Assembly: GCF_000003815.2 (NCBI RefSeq)
Contig: NC_049984.1
Span: 5,410,491-5,474,490 of the forward strand
Direction: 5' to 3'
Source of the DNA: Branchiostoma floridae
Taxonomy: Eukaryota; Chordata; Leptocardii; Amphioxiformes; Branchiostomatidae
DNA: 64,000 bases
The notes beneath the pieces were generated by a model, which worked only from the letters and a program-made list of their open reading frames with translations, had not been told where the DNA came from and did not search any database. Of this stretch, positions 27,201 to 36,200 are shown piece by piece (the first letter of the stretch is position 1; each line of letters begins with the position of its first letter). A program made the translations under genes and the position numbers.

Positions 27201-30200
27201 CACACAGTCCCCGGCCACCTCTGAGTCAGTCCCGAAAAGGGGATTCGATTCCCATCTCTCCGTAAAATAAGCCATCGTCGGGAGTAACTCTTATCGTTTT
27301 ATGGTAGCCCACCGAGAGCCTGTCTGGGCTATCGGGTTTGATACGTGTGGGAGCCAGACACATTTATGTGTCTAGACAGCGCACCCTTAGATGAACAAGC
27401 CTCCCCCAGCAGACCAATTATGCGGTGGACAGAGATACAAGGTCTGGTGAATCCCCTCACAGCCGCAGTGATAATGTGGCAAATGTTACGTCACGAGTTA
27501 ACAGTTTGTTAGGCTTTTGTGCAGTTTCTAAAGAAAATATATTGTTTCTTCAGTTCTTGAAGGACTGCATTTGTATCAGAAAAAGAACTACATGCCACTA
27601 GAAAATAAACCTGCACAATGAAATAAAAGTGATAATATGGCAAATGTTACATAAGTTATCAGCTTGTTAGATCTTGTGCAGTTTCTAAAGAAAATATATT
27701 GTTCCTAAAGTTCTTGAAGGCCTGCCAGAGAAAGAACAGCTGCTCTAAGGAAGTAAACCTGGAAAATGAAATTATTGCAATTCTTACTGAAGCCACACTG
27801 ATAACGTGGCAAATGTTACATCACGAGTTATCAGTTTGTTAGGCTTTTGTGCAGTTTCTAAAGAAAATATATTGTTTCTAAAGTTCTTGAAGGCCTGCCA
27901 GAGAAAGAAGTCTGCATGCTGCTAGAAATAAACCTGAAAAATGAAATAGCAGTGATAATGTGGCGAATGTTACATAAGTTATCAGCTTGTTAGATCTTGT
28001 GCAGTTTCTAAAGAAAATATATTGTTCCTAAAGTTCTTGAAGGCCTGCCAGAGAAAGAACAGCTGCTCTAAGGAAGTAAAGCTGGAAAATGAAATTATTG
28101 CAATTCTTACTGAAGCCACAGCCACGGTGATTATGTGGCAAATGTTACATCACGAGTTATCAGTTTGTTAGGCCTTTGTGCAGTTTCGAAAGAAAGTACA
28201 TTGTTTCTAATTTAAAAGTTCTTGAAGGCCTGCCAGAGAAAGAACTGCTGCTATAAAATAAACCTGCATGAAATAGCATTTCTTGGAAGCCACATCCACA
28301 GTGATAAGGTGGTGAATGTTACGAGTTTAATTCATCAGTTTTGTTATAGGCTTTGCATGTATGCAACTCCCACTCGATGTAGAGTGCATTTAGGCAGTTT
28401 ATAGAGAAAATGCATAGATCGTATATTACTCCTTCACTTTTTGAAATTCAGAATTGTGAATAAAAGTAGTGCTGAAAGCTTACGTACTTGAAATTGAATA
28501 TTCCGATCATGTTTTGTGAGTTTGCCGCTTTTGGAGGACAGATGACATGGGTTTTCCTGTTTTCTGTAACTCTGCCAACTCGTAACGTGGCATCTGATGT
28601 ATGTGTACATGCTTTCAATGGGCTTCCAGCTGTGATAATAAAAAGGGTGGACTAGTCCATTATGTCTTTTTGCAAGGGGCAGACATTTTTATTGATAATT
28701 ATTAATGATCCAGCAAAGCCAGTCTGCCAAATAGCAACTACCTTTTTGAATTTAGCATAAGGTTTTGACCTTTGACGGTACCACTCGACCCCCATGAAAG
28801 CCCCCATATTGGTCTACAACAGGAAAAGAGTTAAAGATTTGTGTTCCTGCATTTTGAAAATGTGATTTAGAATCCAAACATACAATGTCTTGCAATTTTT
28901 GAAACGCTGGCAGTGGTCTATTTTCATACAAATTTGTGAATATGCATTTGTATTGTATTACTACTGTACTGCAGATTTGTTGCAACCACAAACTTGAAAC
29001 ACAACAAAAAACCTTGTGGAACTTTTTCCTCCTAGTCCTAAGAGACTTAATTTTGCACTTAGTCTCTTTGAAAATCAATGACTTTCCAGTCAGTAAGCTT
29101 TCCATCCTTTCTAACTGTTGGCATGTCCGCCAATCTTTTTTAACTGGGTATTGCACGTACATGTATGTCTGGCAAAGATGCCCTAACAACCTGTACTGCA
29201 TACTGATTAATATGTCTGTCTGGAAGGATAAGATAGTACCATAGCCTTTAACTTTAGGCCGCAGGGGCAGTGGCCTGTTATCCACTGTGTCTATATAGGG
29301 CATGTTATTGGGAGACACAGCCCACCCTCTCCTTCCATAGACTTTTATTTGTTTATTTGAATTCATAGGAGAGTGACCACAACACCAGCACACACAAAGC
29401 AACAACATATAAGCAACAACGTCAATGCATAAAATACAGGTCATATAAAATACATATCATAAACATATATACATGGAAGACATAATCTGGGTAGCACTAA
29501 TTATAAAACTTTTGCTTCCCCAACTTAAGTCAGGTACCCATTGTTACTCTGAGGTGGAGTGAGGAAAGTCGTGTAAAGTGCCTTTCCCAAGGGTACAAGA
29601 TCAGTAGCATAACAGGATTTGAACCCAGGATCTCTGGGTACTGGACCAAGCACCCTGCAATGTAATGCCTGTAATAGTAGGGGGGGGGGGGGGTAGTGCT
29701 AACTGACCATATCCAAACGCCTGTCAGGCTTTTGGGTCAGTCAGTTACGCTGCAAGTGTTGTGATCTTGAGGACCCGGGTTCGATCCCCGGGTCGGTCAG
29801 GGTATTTGTATATATTGTTTCTTTCTGTTCTACTCGCCCCGTCTTGTTGTTTCATGCCACAGGAACCCACCAATCTGGAAGACCTGGAAGAAAACTACAT
29901 TTTGTATTGTCAACTTCATCTGTATACAATGCAGGGCTCATTTTAGGTACTAGTAATAGGTGCGCTGGTCCCCAAACCTAGAAATTTTAGTGCACAGGAA
30001 AAAAAGTTTGATGCACATAGACAGAATAAAGTAGTGTCAGTAAAACCTGATCATGGGTGCAATTAGCTTACTGCCTCTTTTCAGAGTTTGAATCTGAAAT
30101 TCTGTAGCTTAAACTTCAAAATTTTTAAAGAAGTAAATATATAAAGCATCTGTTATCAATTTTTCTGACACAAACATGTAGATGTCCGGAGTATACTTTA

Positions 30201-33200
30201 TACTTTGTAGATGTCAAGTGTATACTCTGTCACTACCAAAAATGCTTTTTCTTGTTTATCTTGTTTTGCTTCCTCACAGAAAATTTTTCTTCCAGGAAGA
30301 AAATTATTCTGTCCCCAAGAAATCTTAGAAAAATGTGCTTGTCCATGGGGCAAGCAAATTTTTGCTTGTCAAGTTTTTGAGAAAATTTGAGATTTGTTTT
30401 CTTGTATTTCTTAAAATGCCTCTTCTTGTTTATCTTGTTTTGCTTCCTCACAGAAAATTCATCTTCCAGGAAGAAAAAAATTCTTGTATTTCTTAAGAGT
30501 TGAATCTGGTAAGAAAAAAACAAGAATTTGTAGAATTTTTTTCTTGCATCATAAGAAAATTTAAGAAAATTTTGCTTATATGTCTAAAAAAAAATTTGTG
30601 GTTTCTCGTTTTGCTTGAATTTTATTCTCAATTTTATTCCTGCAAGAATATTTTTCTTCATATAAGAATTGTCCATGGGGTAAGCAAAATAAGAAAAAAT
30701 CATTTTTGGTAGTGATACGTACATGTACATTGTACGTTTGAGGTACTGCATTTAAAGTACTACTTTACAGTTAGTACCTTAAATGTACATAACTTTAGAC
30801 AAATATCTAGGTGCATGCACAGTCAAGGATCACAATTAGGACTGCACAGAAGTGCAGAATATATGCAGCCAGTATTTCGAGCCCTGCTGCAATGCAGTCA
30901 TGGCTCGAAATAGCACCTGCATATGCAGGTTAGTGTAGGCAAAATTGGAGCTGTGCAGGTATTTCTGGTGTCTACCTGCACCTAACCTGCACTGGTCTAT
31001 GTACTGGGTTTTATACATAAATGTCCTATGATGTAGGTCTTTATAGATTGTTATTAGCTGCACTGACTGTTACTGCCTATAAAGTATAAAAGAAAAAAAT
31101 AGCGATGAACAATTTTAGTATGATCCATATTTCCTAAATTCAGAGTGGTGCAGATAAAATTTGTCTGGTGCAGGTAATTTTCAATGTTACCTGCACCAGT
31201 GCAGGTATGCAAAAAAAAGTATTTGGAGCCCTGGCAGTGTAGACCCAGACAGACACAATTCAGATCAATATAACCCGTGAAACGGGCAGTAATCGGGTGA
31301 CGAATGATTCGGTCTGGTCCACAAAATACTGTAAGTCTTCAAATATTCGCACCAGTTTTATTTTCAATGTGCCACTAGAACTACGCCACCAAGTTACGAC
31401 ACTTCAAATTTCTGTGTTTTTTGTTGTTGTCCTGCAGTATTTTCTTCATCTGAGGACTTGCAACCCAGTGAAAACCTACTTTTCACTCCTAACTGCAAAA
31501 TTTGGTCCCTGCAAAAATTCATGATTTTACAGTCTTCAGCTAAAGCACTCTTAAGGGCTGAAATGGCTGCACGTGAGTCTGGTTGTTGTCCTGGTTTTTG
31601 GACGTGTGCATATTGATTGGTTGATAATTGAGAACGTTATATGATTAAAGCCGACATGTTGAATGTATTCACAAAGGCCTTCTAGGGCTGAAACGTCGGG
31701 GCATGACATTGGTCATTGTCTTTGGATGCATGCTTATTGATAAATTTATAATTGATATAGATTTATTGGACGCAGAAAGGATGTCAAATACTTCAAATAG
31801 CTTATAAGTAGAAAGAGATTTAGAATAGCTGTTAATTTGCCTTAAGAGTCTTTCGGTCCTCTTGTGTACCATGATTGATTTTGCTTTGCTTGCAATTATC
31901 TTTTAGGCAATTTTAGTCATTGTTATATGGCATCCTGTACCAGGTCTCGAAATTCATTTTTGGGATTAGGTGCACTGGTGCACCCAGCTTAAAAAACTGG
32001 GTGCACCAAAAAATTTTTGGGTGCACCACTTAAATTTAAGTACAGTAATAACCGAATAGCAAAACTTAGTTACAAGCTATCAAATTCAGAGCCCTGTGTA
32101 CAGATTGTATAGATGGGATGCACAGACACGGATCTATAACCGTTAAGGTCTGGGCGGAAGCATCTACCAGAAGGGGCCTCCGAGACGACGCGCGCGGAAT
32201 AGCTTATTCAGCCGTGGTGGCCATGACCTAGATTTGGGAGGTTACTAGCGGACATGTCATGTTCAAGTCTGCTGCCCAGGATTGAGTGATTGCCCAGTGC
32301 TGATACCATTTATTTAAGTGGGGGAGTGCGCGTGCCAGCGGAATGCTGATGCAAGAAGGATGCATACTATCAGCTTAATGTCTGATCTGGAAAAGTACAA
32401 AGTTTTTAACTGTGAATTTATATGTGTTTGCAGTGGGAGGGGAGAGAAGGCCTTTTCTGTATCTGAAGTTCAGGGTTGAAACCAGGGTAGTAAAACTTGG
32501 CAACATGGAATGCTGATGCAATGAGGATGCATAGACTCTATCAGCTTAATGTCTGATCTGGAAAAGTACAAAGTTTTTAACTATGAATTTATATGTTTTT
32601 GCAGTGGGAGGGGAGAGAAGGCCTTTTCTGTATCTGAAGTTCAGGGTTGAAACCAGGGTAGTAAAACTTGGCAATGTTGAATGCTGATGCAATGAGGATG
32701 CATAGACTCTATCAGCTTAATGTCTGATCTGGAAAAGTACAAAGTTTTTAACTATGAATTTATATGTTTTTGCAGTGGGAGGGGAGAGAAGGCCTTTTCT
32801 GTATCTGAAGTTCAGGGTTGAAACCAGGGTAGTAAAACTTGGCAATGTTGAATGCTGATGCAATGAGGATGCATAGACTCTATCAGCTATTAGTGTCAGA
32901 TCTGGAAAAGTACAAACTGTGGATTTATATGTTTTTGTAGTGGGAGGGGATAGAAGGCTTTTAGCTGCATCATTCTGAAGTTCAGGGCTGTCAACAGGAC
33001 CTATCCCTGGATGGAAATTTTTCTTGTTGGGATGGAAAACATTTTCCCCTGTATTTTATGATATGAAGTTGATGGGAATGTCTTTTGATTAATAAACTCA
33101 TTCATGACAGTTTGAAATTTTCAAATTTTGACAATATATTTAGTTGTCTTCCATTATCATTGGTATCCTTGTGGTCAATAGTACAAGTTGGACTGTAAGT

Positions 33201-36200
33201 TTTCATTCATTACCGTGGTTTCCAGGAAGCAAACTGGTATTTGTGATGTAAAATTACACAAATTTTCTAGCTTGAGTATTACTCCTTGACTCATCAATAT
33301 CGCAAAAAGATATCAAATACTTTGGAAATTGGAATCGCTTAAAGTTAAAGATGCAATTTTTTCTTAACCCACTAGGAGTCTCTGTGATAGTTCACATAAC
33401 CAGCTTTGTAATGACACCATGTTTAAGTTAGTTTTTATCAAACTGTCAAAGAGTGCCAACTCAAGTTGTACTTGACCTTGTCTGTACCCCAATCTATTTA
33501 AGATTCTAATGAACAAAATAGAGAACTATCCTGATATTTCTAAATCATATTTTAGAAGATTCTGAGTTATGCCTGTGTGAAGTTATGTGGAATACAGTCA
33601 AATGTATCAGTACAAGTGGCCACCTCTACATAACGACCACCTGGCCATTGATATAGTCTAACCTGAACCATGTTGTACTGACCACTTCTACATAAGCACC
33701 ACCTGGTCAATATGACTTTTTGGTGGTCGAGTAGATATTTTTTTCCCCATTGACACAATCATTTAGAATCCAGTCTAGAGTGACCACCTGTCCACACAGA
33801 CCAGGTTTTTTATTGGTAACCTGAGTGGTCTTTTTAGGCCATGTTGACTGTATTATGGCTACAACTAAGTTCAAGTTGATATTCAAGAGGCTTGCGCCTA
33901 CAGACGGTCCGTAATGTATTGGTCTCGCTTTCCCGCTTTGATCCGGCCGGGGAAAATTGTCTGTCTGCAGCCAGTCCCCGAGTGCGTTAAGGGAAGGATT
34001 TGATGAATTATTTAGCCCCATCCTTCCCTTTCATTCCAGAGATGACAGTGAGTCCCAAAGGCCTAGGAAAAGAAATGTTGTGTTTCCGCCAGTTACCTTA
34101 CTGACCCTAGCAAAAAAACTTGCTGACTCTAGCCTTTTTGGGTTGGTACTGGCAAGGGACATAACATTTTTGGTATGAATTAAAAGACAGATGTAAGAAT
34201 GTGTAGAAAACATGTATTGTACCTAACTTTGTTCAGTTTATCAGCTCATACGAGAGGGATGAATGGACGAAATTAGAATCAAGTGGCTGTTTAAAGAGGC
34301 AGTGTCTGAAATAGTAACTTTTATACAGCATGCCTGGGCCAAAAGAAGAAGACAACTATGCTCGTGATCCTTATTTAATTATTTGTGTCCACATATATTT
34401 TATCTGCAGCGGCTCTTCTGTTTCCCTTACTTCACAGCATATTTCTGTATTGTGAAATATTTCTTGCGACATATTTCTGTTTTGTTTAACAATTATGGAC
34501 TCTATTTATCTGTAAATATGATTTGATGTCTGTCCTGTTACTTTCTGATTTAATATTTATTGTTTTGTTTCATTTATTTACTTATTCATTAATTCTAAAA
34601 AGGAGAATCCCTACCTTGGACCCCAATTCTATCAGAACTATATAGTCGGATACACAGCACTAATTTTTCTGGGCCTCTTAACAAGTGGAAAATGTTGGCG
34701 TCCGGGGTTGAGTTTTTTCCTGGCGCTTCACAGCTGGGCTCCTCATAAGTCCCAGCCTGTTTTCACAAGATAAGGGGAGGAGAACCTGCAGCAGCACAGT
34801 TTCAGGAAGGGCTGACAAAGGCTAACCCTGTAGTTGCCAAAACCAATAAAAGTAGAAATGTGACTGCTGTTTTGTAGTGACACCTAGGCCACCTTGTTAC
34901 CAGCAGGAGCGCTGAAGAAAAAAAAAGTAATTACATCAGCACTCTGTACATTATTCTTTGTGTGAGATGTCATTATAGACTGAGTTGAACCAGAAAGAAG
35001 TGTATTAACCATAGTTCACTTGCTAGATGTACTTCTTGACAATGAGAAGAAGAGTTAGACTCTGTGAAATATTTGGAGTTTGACGTAATTGTCTTGTTTA
35101 ATTGTAGTTCTTTAATTATGGAAATAAAGTTTTGATAAACATTGGAGAAAAAAGTAATTACATCATCCTGTACATTATTCTTTTATTGAACATTGTTGTT
35201 ATAGACTGAGTTGAACCAGAAAGAAAAGTCAACCATATTATATTTCAATTTCTGAGTGTACTTCTTAACAGCAAGAACAAGAGCTTGACCCCTTGAAATA
35301 TGATTCTGTTGGTTTATTGTTTGTCATGTGCAATTGTAGTTCATTAATAATGCAAATAAGGTTTTGATAGACAGACATTGCGTGTTACCATGTACCATTG
35401 ATCGCTTTTTGACAGTCCTTAACCTGGACTATCATTTCTGATTAACGACTAGTTCGCCCACCTCTGACCTGGACTTCCTACCACTATGGCAAGTCTGACC
35501 TTTGTGGGCATGTTCCCACTCACTTGCTGTCACTCAAATAAAGGTGGGCATACTAGTACACCAACCCAGACTGACACACATGCCAAAAACATAGACTCTG
35601 TAGGTGATCTCAATTCAAGTAGCCAAGGAATTGGAGTTGTGCAGAGTCTCAGCTACAACATGTACCCTGAGTGACATCCTTATCAGTTTGCTGAAGCTTC
35701 CCTTCTTTACCCTCACCAACTGATCTGAAGACGATGAAATTGGTTATGGGAGAGTATGGGAGTTGAATACACCACTATACCACTATAGTACCAGTGGACT
35801 AGCCCCCTGCTGTAGTGATTGCACAAAGTTGTGTGGATTAAGGGCAATTGAAACAGAGATGGGCACTGCCCTATGCACCATCTAGTGCAGAAGGACTTCA
35901 ACTTGAGAGTATGAGAGCCCTAGCAAACTTCAAGTAACTAGGATATCACAAGTTTCTGGCCCTCTGTATCTCAATGCCCAGTATTAGCGGGGGCGACATC
36001 TTATGTAACACATCTTATGTCCAAGACCATTATCCTGCAGGTGTGAAATATAAGGTCCTTCTTGGCCGATTATTGTGTTGTGCTGCAGTTTGGCTTCACT
36101 AAGGTGCCATGCAGTGTCAGAAGGTCTTGTCTTATTTATGGCTTGTGACATTCGAGTCCCATGTACTTGGTTTGATCTTCAAAAGATGCTGGCAGTAGCC

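Noticed and set aside
29715-29802. Functional tRNA gene
   Set aside because: The T-arm is perfect, but acceptor stem, D-arm and anticodon arm could not be paired; tRNA-derived repeat is more likely.
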